A DNA stretch of 64,000 nucleotides from Lachnoclostridium sp. GTDB lineage: Bacteria > Bacteroidota > Bacteroidia > Bacteroidales > Muribaculaceae. This document shows positions 1 through 8,811 of the stretch, piece by piece. The translations under genes were made by a program, and so were the position numbers. Numbering within the stretch: the first letter of the stretch is position 1; the number at the start of each line of letters is the position of its first letter. Under the pieces are notes generated by a model, which ran no database searches, was not told the origin of the DNA, and was given only the letters and a program-made list of their open reading frames with translations. Where the stretch lies: assembly GCA_023667185.1 (NCBI GenBank), contig JAMPAP010000001.1, forward strand, positions 853,852-917,851, given 5' to 3'.

Positions 1-431
1 CAGCCCTGCTCGTGATCGAAAGCAACTCCATGGACAACGACACGGCCGAAGTAGGCCCCTACCTGCTCAAGACCCTCAACGGCGCCTACCACAACTTCTA
101 CACTCGCTCGACAACTGACAACCTCGGCGGCCGCGACTCTCGTCCCGGCTTCCACACCAACCGTCGCACCAAGACGGCCATCATCTCCTCGCTGCTGGCC
201 CGCCTGCGCGACGGCACCTACATCGAGCGTGACGCCCGCGTAATCGACGAATACCTCTCCTACGAGCGCACCGCCACCGGCGCCCTCGCCGCCCGTCCCG
301 GCCACCATGACGACCTGCTGATGACCCGCGCCATCGGCCTCTGGGTTGACCTTGAGAAGCCCGGTCCCAGCCGCGACTTCGAAAAAGACGCCGCCGCCTT
401 CCGCCGCATCGCCAACTCACGCTGGATTTAG
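1..431 (+). CDS. Terminase-like large subunit, C-terminal nuclease part (5' end cut by window)
   Basis: The frame is open from the left edge and ends at TAG 429-431, so only the last 142 or so codons are present. The text resembles the RNase H-like nuclease half of phage terminase large subunits: an early VIESNS strand with an acidic residue, a FHTN..TK segment, ERD, and a late GHHDDLLM motif whose aspartates fit the metal-binding site. In phages this domain cuts concatemeric DNA during packaging. No capsid, portal or tail gene lies to the right; the next genes are secreted proteins. It could be the edge of a prophage or one of the isolated terminase-like genes found in Bacteroidales chromosomes. 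Base composition is GC-rich like the neighbours. The family call is moderately sure; packaging activity is not shown. Confidence 0.65.
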   Translation, partial: ALLVIESNSMDNDTAEVGPYLLKTLNGAYHNFYTRSTTDNLGGRDSRPGFHTNRRTKTAIISSLLARLRDGTYIERDARVIDEYLSYERTATGALAARPGHHDDLLMTRAIGLWVDLEKPGPSRDFEKDAAAFRRIANSRWI

Positions 432-602
432 TTGTTAGTTTTTAGTTTTTAGTTTTTAGTCGTTAGTTGTTAGTTGTTAGTTGTTAGTTTTTAGATTTTA
501 GTTTTTAGTTCCGCGCCTCCCCCAACTAACAACTAACAACTAACGACTAACAACTAACGACTAACAACTAACAACTAAAAACTAACAACTAACAACTAAA
601 AA
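432..602. repeat. Inverted array of heptamer repeats (TTAGTTG/TTAGTTT units)
   Basis: Directly after the stop codon come about eleven 7-bp units of the form TTGTTAG, TTTTTAG or TCGTTAG (432-510). A short GC-rich spacer follows (about 511-523), then about eleven units of the complementary form AACTAAC, GACTAAC or AACTAAA (524-602). The two arms pair almost unit for unit, so single-stranded DNA or RNA could form a hairpin of roughly 75 bp. It lies between a gene end and the next promoter and may end transcription in both directions; that role is inferred. Confidence 0.9.
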
Positions 603-629
603 ATGTTAAATAAAGTTAGGTGAAATGGC

Positions 630-656
630 TTGATTGGTAATAAATAGTTACTTTTG
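630..656 (+). promoter_or_regulatory. Predicted Bacteroidetes-type promoter for the S8 protease gene
   Basis: TACTTTTG at 649-656 matches the -7 consensus TAnnTTTG. A partial -33 element (CTTG, ending at 632) lies 16 bp upstream, closer than usual. The implied start near 663 gives a leader of about 70 nt before the ATG at 734. Confidence 0.45.
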
Positions 657-733
657 CACTTTAATATTTAAAAAATTCGACACTATTCGTATTTTCTTAA
701 CCTTCAATGCGGATAGCGATGTAAGTATTGTAA

Positions 734-3061
734 ATGAAAAAAGTATTCTCTCTGTCTCTTTTGTTAGCAGCAATGGCGATAGCCGACGCTTCTGCCCAGA
801 AGCTTGACCTGAACAGTCTCTCTGCTATACGACGTCATCAGTTGGAACAGTCGCAGCCCGCCCTTCGCAAGGCTCCCGGTACAAAAATGGCCAAGGCTCA
901 GGCCTCATCACAGCTCGCTTTTGTTACTTTGAATGATGGATTTACCTCATCTGACCTTGAAAAAGCCGGGTTTGAAGTGCTCTCCATCCGCGGCAACATC
1001 GCCATCGTAAAGGTGGATGTCAACGACGCCACGCGCCTATCCGAATCATCCTGCGTGAAGGCCATGAACCTCCAGCGCAAAGTCTCAACCACCATGGATC
1101 TTGCCCGCAAGGCATCCGGCATCGACGAGATACATTTCCCCTCGGCCGAGACCGGTATCCCGCAGTCTTACACCGGAAAAGGTGTCGTAGCCGGTATAGT
1201 GGATCAGGGTGTCGACCCTCATCACATCAACTTCCGCTACGCTAACGGCGAAAACCGAATCTCATATCTGACCTGGCTCCGCACAAATGCTACCGGTACG
1301 GATGTCGCTGAATCCCACTATAACTATACCACTATCGGTGACTTCGTCACTGACGATGCCGGTGCATACCATGGCACCCACACCCTCGGCATCATGGGCG
1401 GCAGCTACAATGGCCCCGTCACCGTGGCCAAGGCCTGGGAAGATCCAACGAAGCCTGAATCAACAGTTTACGTCACCGAAACCAACAAATACTACGGTGT
1501 GGCTCCCGAAGCCGACCTGGCAGTATCCTGCGGCGAGCTCCAGGACGTATTCATAGCCTACGGCATTGAATATCTGCTCAATTACGCTGAGTTCATGCAG
1601 TATCCTATCGTCTACAACCTCTCGCTCGGCGCCACTCAGGGCCCCCGCGACAAGCGCTCCACCATGGCTCAGTATCTCGACCTCATAGGCGAACATGCCA
1701 TCATATGCATCTCAGCCGGTAATGAGGGCGACCTCAAACTCGCTCTCAACAAGACCTTTACCGCTGATGATACCTCGGTGAAGTCGCTCATCTATCCCTA
1801 CTATTACCAGTATGACCCCGCGGATGCCAGCTCCTTCACAGCACGCACCGGTTCGGTGGAGATATGGTCAGAAGACGATACCCCCTTCGAGATCAAGGCT
1901 GTTATATATAATAAGAAGCGCAACTACCGCTCGGCCTACAATATGCCCATCGCAGGCGAAAATATCGGTACATACTACTGCAGCTCATCTGATTATCAGG
2001 TGTCGGATGACGACGTCATCGGCGACCAGACCTTCTGCAAGGCCTTCACAGGCTACGTGGGCGTAGGCGCCAAGATCGATGAAGTCACCGGTCGCTATTA
2101 CGGAATGGTTGACTACTATGTGATTAACAACGCGGAAACTAACCTTGAGGATGACTATGTGCTCGGCTTCGAGATCACCGGCGCGGCAGGCAAGCGCATC
2201 GACTGCTACTGCGACGGCCTCAACACATGGATCGACAGCTACGGCGTGGACGGCTTCACTGACGGCTCCACCAACGGCACTATCTCTGATATGGCCGTGG
2301 CCGACAACCTTATCGTGGTGGGCTCCTACAACACCCGCAACTCCTGGCTCTGCCTCGATGGCGGCACTTCCCGCTACGAAGGCGATGGCTTCAAGGTGGG
2401 CGGCATCAGCGGCTTCTCATCCTACGGCACTCTGGCCGACGGCCGCAACCTCCCTACAGTGTGCGCCCCCGGAGCTGCCATAATCTCCTCAGTAAGCTGG
2501 CCTTACGCCAAGCAGCTCTCTGACGACTTCCTCAAATACTCCTGCTCAGCCAAGCTCGAGGAGGATAACCGTGTCAACTACTGGAAGCAGGAGGTAGGCA
2601 CCTCAATGTCAACACCCCTGGTGGCCGGTTCGATAGCCCTCTGGCTGGAAGCCAACCCTGATCTCACAGTCGATGACGTCAAGCAGATCATCGCCGAGAC
2701 CTCCACGGTAGACGATGAGGTGCTCAACGTCGACGACCCCGTACGTTGGGGCGCGGGCAAATTTAACGCCCTCGAGGGCCTGAAAGCCGCCATCCGCCTC
2801 TCAGGTGCCGGCATCGACAATATCACCACCGACGGCCGCAATGACCGCCTCGTGGTCACCCCCGTCGGCGACAATGCCTACACCATCTTCCTCGGCGAAG
2901 CATCGAGCCTCGATGTAGATGTCTACACCATAGATGGCCGCCGTGTGAAGTCACTCGCCGCCCCCTCTGACGAAGTCACCCTTGACCTTTCAGGTCTCAC
3001 TCCCGGCGTATATGTGGTTAACGCCAATGGTCGCCATTCAGCCAAATTACTTGTAAAATAA
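734..3061 (+). CDS. Secreted S8 (subtilisin-like) serine peptidase with T9SS sorting domain
   Basis: 775 residues. A signal peptide ends near residue 21 (..ADASAQ). The peptidase S8 domain holds a complete triad: Asp157 in IVDQGVD, His213 in HGTHTLG and Ser624 in GTSMSTP. The distance between His and Ser is long because of a large insert (about residues 330-500). The last 75 or so residues form a type A Por/T9SS C-terminal sorting domain (VYTIDGRRV, LTPGVYVV, KLLVK end), so the protein should cross the outer membrane through the type IX system and be released or anchored at the surface. It is first in a run with two more T9SS cargo genes, the next starting 17 bp downstream. Substrate is unknown. 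Confidence 0.9.
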   Translation: MKKVFSLSLLLAAMAIADASAQKLDLNSLSAIRRHQLEQSQPALRKAPGTKMAKAQASSQLAFVTLNDGFTSSDLEKAGFEVLSIRGNIAIVKVDVNDATRLSESSCVKAMNLQRKVSTTMDLARKASGIDEIHFPSAETGIPQSYTGKGVVAGIVDQGVDPHHINFRYANGENRISYLTWLRTNATGTDVAESHYNYTTIGDFVTDDAGAYHGTHTLGIMGGSYNGPVTVAKAWEDPTKPESTVYVTETNKYYGVAPEADLAVSCGELQDVFIAYGIEYLLNYAEFMQYPIVYNLSLGATQGPRDKRSTMAQYLDLIGEHAIICISAGNEGDLKLALNKTFTADDTSVKSLIYPYYYQYDPADASSFTARTGSVEIWSEDDTPFEIKAVIYNKKRNYRSAYNMPIAGENIGTYYCSSSDYQVSDDDVIGDQTFCKAFTGYVGVGAKIDEVTGRYYGMVDYYVINNAETNLEDDYVLGFEITGAAGKRIDCYCDGLNTWIDSYGVDGFTDGSTNGTISDMAVADNLIVVGSYNTRNSWLCLDGGTSRYEGDGFKVGGISGFSSYGTLADGRNLPTVCAPGAAIISSVSWPYAKQLSDDFLKYSCSAKLEEDNRVNYWKQEVGTSMSTPLVAGSIALWLEANPDLTVDDVKQIIAETSTVDDEVLNVDDPVRWGAGKFNALEGLKAAIRLSGAGIDNITTDGRNDRLVVTPVGDNAYTIFLGEASSLDVDVYTIDGRRVKSLAAPSDEVTLDLSGLTPGVYVVNANGRHSAKLLVK

Positions 3062-3078
3062 AACATCAAATAAAATAT

Positions 3079-6000
3079 ATGAAGCGGATTATACTGTCGC
3101 TGATAATAGCTGTCACCACTCTGGCCGGATACACCCTCCACGCCGAGGAAGCCCCCATTATCACCTTTCACTCAAGCGCTTACACCGAGGTAGGCGAGAC
3201 CAACCAGTTCAGCATCCTTGTCGGTTCGACCCGGAAGGAGTATTTTGACATCGACCTTGGCGCAGGCCTCAACGAGGTAGAGATTGACGTGGCCAACATT
3301 GACACTGAAACCGGTGAATGGTCCGGAACCTGGATTCCCTGCCGCGTGAATGCCGAAGGTTATGTCAAGATTTACGGAGACGCCTCGCTGATCGACGTAA
3401 TCGTGATTGACGGCGGCTATGTCACTGACATTGACATGACCCAATGTACCAACCTCGAGATCCTCAGCCTCGAGCACAACGCTCTGCGCCAGCTTGACCT
3501 TACTCCCTTCAACAAGCTCGCCGCCGTTTACTTGACAGATAACCCCTTCACTCCCGAGACTCCCCTCGTAGTAGGCCCCAACAAGCCAGCCCTGCAGATC
3601 CTCGAGGTGGATATCATTGACAACATCTCGCCTGACTTCAACCTCAGCGACTATCCCGCCCTGGTATCGTTTGACGCCTACCACACACCCGGCATCACCT
3701 CAATCGACCCCACCGGTTGCCCCAATCTGCGCGTCCTCTCGCTCGAGATGACCGCCGTGTCATCCCTCGACGTGTCGCAGAACCCTAACCTCATGCGCCT
3801 GAATATCAGCGAGACCCGTATCACTGATATCGACCTTACCCACAATGCCTCGCTCCAGCACCTTCTTGCAGGTCACGCCTCCGGATACATTAATACCGGC
3901 TATCACCTCAACAGCATCGACCTCTCCGGCAACCCGGTGCTCACCCTCCTCGACCTGACCAACAACGCTCTCGAGAGCATCGACCTCAGCCACAACCCGC
4001 TGCTGACCAACCTCAACCTCTCGCGCAACAAGCTGACAACCATCGACCTGAGCGCCAACACCGAGTTATATAGTATCGACCTCCAGTATAACGACTTCGA
4101 CTTCGCCACCCTGCCTCTACCGCAGCCCACCTGGGGTGAATACTACTACCTCCAGAATCCCCTTCAGGTCAATCGCTCGATAGGGGTAGGCACGCCCCTC
4201 GACCTGTCGTCGAAAGTGCTCCGCAACGGCACCACTACCACCGTCAAGGTAATGAGCAACCCTTACAACAACGAGCCCGCCGAAGTGGAATCCACCGAAT
4301 ATACTTACGCTGATGGCATTATCACGTTCAAGTCGGCTCCCACTGACTCAGTGACAGTATATTACTACAACGATATCCTCAGCGAATACGCCCTGGCCAC
4401 CACCGCCATGAAGGTGAAAGCCGCCTCCGAGATAGGGCAGCCCTCCACCATCGCCTCGCTCGTAATCGCTGACGGCAATGCAGAGCCGGTACGCTTCGCC
4501 GTAGGCCTCGATGGTGCTACCCCGGCCTCGCCCCGCACTTTCACTCTCCGCTATCCCAATGGTCAGCTCAAGGAATTCACCGCCACCTTCGCTGAAGACC
4601 CTGCCGAGCCTAACGTGATATTAACCCCCTTCACATCAGGCAAATATGACATCCTCATCAACGAAGGCGACGTCATGACCTCCCTCTACGTCGAAGGGGT
4701 CACCCTCTACGAAGCTGATGTCACCAAGGCCACCGAGCTCCGCAAGCTCCACCTCAACGGCTGCGGCCTCTATACCGTAGATCTCCGCTACAACCGCTGC
4801 CTCACCGAGCTTGACCTCTCGCACAACAACCTCTATACCGTAGACCTCACCGGCATCTACGGCGACTACGAGAAAAACGTCCTCACTGACATCAAAGCCG
4901 CCTATAACAACCTGACTGACTTCACCGTAATGGCCACTCGCAACGTGCGCAAGCTCGACCTCAGCCATAATGCCCTGACTGCCTACGATCTGACCAACTT
5001 TGACAACGTCGATGTGCTCGACCTCAGCTACAACAACATAGCCGAAGACTTCAGCCTCACCTACATCACTAACGCTTCGGCCATCAACCTTAGTCACAAC
5101 AATATAACCTCGCTCCTTGTCGACTCCTTCAGCCGCCTGGAGAGCATCGACGTATCATCAAACAACCTCACTCCGGCGACGCTCCCTCTCCCCGCGACCC
5201 TGCCTGCAGGCTACATCTACGCCCCACAGAACGACTACCACATCTTCGACAAAGCACCCGCCATCAACCTCTCGGCCATCGCTGTAGACATTGACGGCAA
5301 TCTTAACAGCTACGTGTGGAAGAAGCTCGACGGCACTCCCTTGGCTGAAACTGATTATATCCGCTCCGGCGACGGCTTCCGCTTCGAGGACACCAGCCTC
5401 GGCACCATCTATTGCGAGGTGACCAACGCCGGTCTGCCCCAGTTTGCCGGCGAAAACGTCTACCGCACTACTCCGGTGACCGTCGTAGGCGCTCCCACCA
5501 CCATCGCCGCCACCTTCACCACCACCGAGAACTCAACTGACGGCTCGGTAGTATTCACCGGTTCGAAATCCACCTCCCTCTACATTGACTGGCATGGCGA
5601 CGGCACAGAATTTGTGCCCTACGCCGTAGAAACCTCCTACATAGCATATCCTGACCAGCAGACCTATGCCGGGGCCAATGTCAAGGTCTACACCTATGAC
5701 ACTCCCGAGGATATCACCGTATTCTCAGTCAACGGCATAAAGATGGCCGACTTTGACGGTTCGGCCCTCACCAAGGTTTCGACCCTCAACGTCAACGGCG
5801 CAGGTTTGACTCAGGACAAACTCATCTACCCCGAGACAGAGACGATAACCGAAATCGCCATTACCGGCAACGAGCTGACCGAATATCCCTTCTACGGCCG
5901 CTACCCTAACCTCAGCTATCTCGTGCTGACTGACAACAAGCTCACCGCCTTTGACGCCTCCAAGATACCATCGCTCGGCAACCTCTTCTTAGCCAATAAC

Positions 6001-6711
6001 GAAGTGACGGATTTGAAATTTGATAATCCCCGCCTCTGGAACCTCGAGCTCACCGGCAACGGTCTTGAGACCCTCTCGCTTGAAGGCCTCCCCGCCCTCG
6101 AGCAGCTCTTCCTTAACGACAACAACCTCTCCAGCCTCGACCTTACCCCGGTGAAAAACCGCATCTTCGTACTATCAATCACCGGCAACCGCTTCACCTT
6201 CGCCACCCTTCCCCGCGTGGCTGACACTGCCCGCCTGACTATCTACAACTTCCAGGGACAGCAACCTGTGGAGGTGGAATGTATCGACGGAAAAGTTGAC
6301 CTCTCCGCCCAGGCCAAGGTTGACGATGTAGAGACCGTCTACACCTGGTACATCGGTGATGTATATGAGGACACCGAGAATGAAGGCACCCTTACCGGCG
6401 AAGCCCTCATCCAAGGCGAAGAATACACCATAGAAAATGGCATCACCACCTTCCTTGAGTCGATGTATGACAAAGTGACCTGCGTGATGACAAACTCCAA
6501 GTATGCCGGTTTGAACCTCGTGACCGTGCCGCTGAATGTAACCCTGTCATCGCTCGACGAGATCCTCGCAGGCGGTGCAGATACTCTTGTTGACGTATAT
6601 GACCTCAATGGCGTCATGCTTCGCAAGGGCGTTGAAGCCGCAGGCTGTCTTGACGGTCTACGACCAGGCATTTACATTGTCAATGGCAAGAAAATATTAC
6701 ATATTAAATAA
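3079..6711 (+). CDS. Secreted leucine-rich-repeat protein with T9SS sorting domain
   Basis: 1210 residues with an N-terminal signal peptide (to about residue 22). Classical LRR units of about 21 residues (L..LDLS.N.L..ID) occur in three blocks, roughly residues 115-340, 545-695 and 925-1040. Each block closes with a similar segment (FATLPLP, PATLPLP, FATLPRV) followed by a beta-rich linker, so the protein looks like three copies of one LRR-plus-linker module. The C-terminus is a T9SS sorting domain (VDVYDLNGVMLRKG .. LRPGIYIVNGKKILHIK). LRR surface proteins of this type usually bind proteins or glycans; the ligand here is unknown. It lies 17 bp after the S8 peptidase gene and is probably cotranscribed. 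Confidence 0.88.
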   Translation: MKRIILSLIIAVTTLAGYTLHAEEAPIITFHSSAYTEVGETNQFSILVGSTRKEYFDIDLGAGLNEVEIDVANIDTETGEWSGTWIPCRVNAEGYVKIYGDASLIDVIVIDGGYVTDIDMTQCTNLEILSLEHNALRQLDLTPFNKLAAVYLTDNPFTPETPLVVGPNKPALQILEVDIIDNISPDFNLSDYPALVSFDAYHTPGITSIDPTGCPNLRVLSLEMTAVSSLDVSQNPNLMRLNISETRITDIDLTHNASLQHLLAGHASGYINTGYHLNSIDLSGNPVLTLLDLTNNALESIDLSHNPLLTNLNLSRNKLTTIDLSANTELYSIDLQYNDFDFATLPLPQPTWGEYYYLQNPLQVNRSIGVGTPLDLSSKVLRNGTTTTVKVMSNPYNNEPAEVESTEYTYADGIITFKSAPTDSVTVYYYNDILSEYALATTAMKVKAASEIGQPSTIASLVIADGNAEPVRFAVGLDGATPASPRTFTLRYPNGQLKEFTATFAEDPAEPNVILTPFTSGKYDILINEGDVMTSLYVEGVTLYEADVTKATELRKLHLNGCGLYTVDLRYNRCLTELDLSHNNLYTVDLTGIYGDYEKNVLTDIKAAYNNLTDFTVMATRNVRKLDLSHNALTAYDLTNFDNVDVLDLSYNNIAEDFSLTYITNASAINLSHNNITSLLVDSFSRLESIDVSSNNLTPATLPLPATLPAGYIYAPQNDYHIFDKAPAINLSAIAVDIDGNLNSYVWKKLDGTPLAETDYIRSGDGFRFEDTSLGTIYCEVTNAGLPQFAGENVYRTTPVTVVGAPTTIAATFTTTENSTDGSVVFTGSKSTSLYIDWHGDGTEFVPYAVETSYIAYPDQQTYAGANVKVYTYDTPEDITVFSVNGIKMADFDGSALTKVSTLNVNGAGLTQDKLIYPETETITEIAITGNELTEYPFYGRYPNLSYLVLTDNKLTAFDASKIPSLGNLFLANNEVTDLKFDNPRLWNLELTGNGLETLSLEGLPALEQLFLNDNNLSSLDLTPVKNRIFVLSITGNRFTFATLPRVADTARLTIYNFQGQQPVEVECIDGKVDLSAQAKVDDVETVYTWYIGDVYEDTENEGTLTGEALIQGEEYTIENGITTFLESMYDKVTCVMTNSKYAGLNLVTVPLNVTLSSLDEILAGGADTLVDVYDLNGVMLRKGVEAAGCLDGLRPGIYIVNGKKILHIK

Positions 6712-6743
6712 TTGTTTCCAATAATTAAATTATTAACCAAAAA

Positions 6744-8600
6744 ATGAAAAAGATTTACTCTCTTTTGATGCTGCTGGTTCTCGCATTGACATCAGCGGGG
6801 ACTGCCTCGGCAGACGAGTATACAGTCAAGGTGGATGATTCCAGCCACGTTAAGCTGTATTACAGTGTGATGAATTATGACACATGGGAATCAACGTTGT
6901 ATTATGTTGAATTTGTTGATAACGTAGCCACTGTAGAAACCGGTCGTTCATATACCATAGAAGGAGTATCACCTTGGCAGTTGAAGACTGTTACTGCCTC
7001 TGACGGCAGCTATACTTATATCTATGATAACAAGTGCAGCATTTATTGTTACAACGGTGGAACAGTATTTGATGTCACCACTTACAATCCCGAAGAAGCA
7101 CGTACGGGGCGATTCTACATAGACATTGATGATGCTTCAATGGTTACAGCTCGCTATAATGGTTCAAATCAGGTGGTTAATCTTCAGAATGGCGAACATG
7201 AATATGGCTTTATCCCTGATTATGAAACTCAGGTACAGATCTCCTCAAACACTTATAACGTGCCCCTTTATAAGGTAGAACTTGATGGAACTGCACTCGC
7301 TGAGGAAGGTGGATATTACTTCATCAGCATTACAGAAGGATGTCATATCAAAATCACAGCCAAAATCCCCGAAGAGCCTGCGACTCTAACCTTCAAGTAT
7401 AACGAGACCGGTAAAGGCGCTATCAGCTATATCGAGCTCAATGGCACAAAGGTAGAGGACTGGGACGGCGAGACACTCAGCTGCGTGACAGGTAACACCG
7501 TGTCGGTATACCCTAATGATGCATATAAAATGGAGTCATATTACGTGAACGGTGTAGAAAAAAACCTTTCAAGATATGGTTCAGACTACGTAGTCATGGG
7601 CGATATGGAATTTGAGGTAAACGCACATCCTTATGGTGATATCAACTTCACGGTAAGCGCTACTCATGCAGGCGTCGTAAAACTCTACAATGCTTCTTAT
7701 GCAGGCAGTGAAACAGCACGCGTTGAATTTGAAGGCACTGAAGCCAACATGAAGTTCTCTGAAAACAACACCTACCTGAGCTGGAAGGCTTCAAGCCTCG
7801 GCGACATCCTTGAGGTGCTCGTAGACGGCCAGACTTACAACTACAACTATATCGAAGTTACCGAAGGCATGAACATCCAGTTTGTGACCAAGGTCTTTGA
7901 ATTTGACCGCGAACTCGTGGTATGGCTTGATGACAAGGATGCGCTCTACTATGTAAGTCTTGTATGCCAGCGCACACGTGAGGAATACCCCATCAACACC
8001 GGTTATACCATCATATCTTACTATGAGGAGCTCCTTCCCTTCAATGTATCATATTATAATATGAATGCAGCTGACGGCTTTACGGCTACCGTATTGCTCA
8101 ACGGCGAGACTTTAGCTCCTGCTTATTCAGGCGGTACATCTTACAACCTCAACCCCGAGCCCATGAAGAATGTGGTTAAGCTCTACCTCTCTACCGAGCC
8201 TGTAGACTGCTCAGTAAACTTCAACATAGCTGAGGGTCTGAGCGTGGAAGGTACAAGCGACATCATCAACGCACTTGACTTCGCAGCTCCCCTGTCGTGC
8301 ACCAATGGCACTCAGGTTAGCCTCAAGTCAACCGACGACAAGAAGCTCTCAGTGACTGTAAACGAAGAACCCGTAACTCCTGAGGATGGCGAATATACAT
8401 TTGTAGTCAACGATCCCTTCACCAACGTTCTCGTTGCTGAGGATAAGGAGACCGGTATCGACGCTATCTTCACCGAGACTGAAGCAGCAGATGCAGCTGT
8501 CTACAACCTCCAGGGTATCCGCGTAGGTCGTGCAGCAAATCTCAACAACCTCCCCGCCGGCGTATACATCGTCAACGGTGCCAAGGTGCTTGTTAAGTAA
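6744..8600 (+). CDS. Secreted beta-rich protein of unknown function with T9SS sorting domain
   Basis: 618 residues. A signal peptide (MKKIYSLLMLLVLALTSAGT) leads into repeated beta-rich modules of about 100 residues containing patterns such as Y.V.LDGT.L, GGYYFISITEG and VLVDGQTY..YIEVTEG. No catalytic motif is recognised. The end (VYNLQGIRVG .. LPAGVYIVNGAKVLVK) is a T9SS sorting domain very like those of the two genes before it. The first 900 or so bases are visibly richer in A+T than the second half and than the neighbours, which suggests a mosaic origin. It follows the LRR gene by 32 bp. A surface adhesin or structural protein is possible but not shown. Confidence 0.82.
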   Translation: MKKIYSLLMLLVLALTSAGTASADEYTVKVDDSSHVKLYYSVMNYDTWESTLYYVEFVDNVATVETGRSYTIEGVSPWQLKTVTASDGSYTYIYDNKCSIYCYNGGTVFDVTTYNPEEARTGRFYIDIDDASMVTARYNGSNQVVNLQNGEHEYGFIPDYETQVQISSNTYNVPLYKVELDGTALAEEGGYYFISITEGCHIKITAKIPEEPATLTFKYNETGKGAISYIELNGTKVEDWDGETLSCVTGNTVSVYPNDAYKMESYYVNGVEKNLSRYGSDYVVMGDMEFEVNAHPYGDINFTVSATHAGVVKLYNASYAGSETARVEFEGTEANMKFSENNTYLSWKASSLGDILEVLVDGQTYNYNYIEVTEGMNIQFVTKVFEFDRELVVWLDDKDALYYVSLVCQRTREEYPINTGYTIISYYEELLPFNVSYYNMNAADGFTATVLLNGETLAPAYSGGTSYNLNPEPMKNVVKLYLSTEPVDCSVNFNIAEGLSVEGTSDIINALDFAAPLSCTNGTQVSLKSTDDKKLSVTVNEEPVTPEDGEYTFVVNDPFTNVLVAEDKETGIDAIFTETEAADAAVYNLQGIRVGRAANLNNLPAGVYIVNGAKVLVK

Positions 8601-8620
8601 TCTCTACAGAGTAATCCTAT

Positions 8621-8661
8621 AGCGGCGGTCGCTTTCCCGGCAGGGGAGGGCGGCCGCTTTT
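8621..8661 (+). terminator. Predicted Rho-independent terminator after the T9SS cargo genes
   Basis: An AGCGGC arm at 8621-8626 pairs with GCCGCT at 8653-8658, with GC-rich partly paired sequence between, followed by a short T run (to 8661). It lies 20 bp after the stop codon at 8600. Confidence 0.5.
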
Positions 8662-8696
8662 GCAAAGATAACGGCAGGCGAGCCTGGCTGATGACC

Positions 8697-8753
8697 ATAA
8701 TGACATTATGACATCATGTCATTATGACAAATTGACAAAATGACAAAATGATG
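8697..8753. repeat. Tandem ATGACA-type short repeats with hairpin
   Basis: Degenerate 8-bp units (TTATGACA, AATTGACA, AAATGACA) are repeated. The left part holds an 11-bp perfect inverted repeat (8696-8706 with 8716-8726). Similar short tracts occur at about 26617-26645 and 55690-55716, always between genes. Confidence 0.6.
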
Positions 8754-8783
8754 AATAAAAATGGGATATTCAACTTTTTTCAT

Positions 8784-8791
8784 TAATTTTG
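8784..8791 (+). promoter_or_regulatory. Predicted -7 box (TAATTTTG) for the DUF5106 gene
   Basis: TAATTTTG matches TAnnTTTG; no clear -33 box is seen. Transcription would begin near 8798, favouring translation from ATG 8812 over ATG 8800. Confidence 0.4.
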
Positions 8792-8811
8792 TAAATTAAA
8801 TGCATCAGAAG

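Noticed and set aside
432..602. CRISPR array
   Set aside because: Units are 7 bp without unique spacers and are arranged as an inverted pair.
4636..5097. 153-codon minus-strand frame inside the LRR gene
   Set aside because: Its repeated VEVAE-like text is the reverse reading of LRR repeats; no separate gene evidence.
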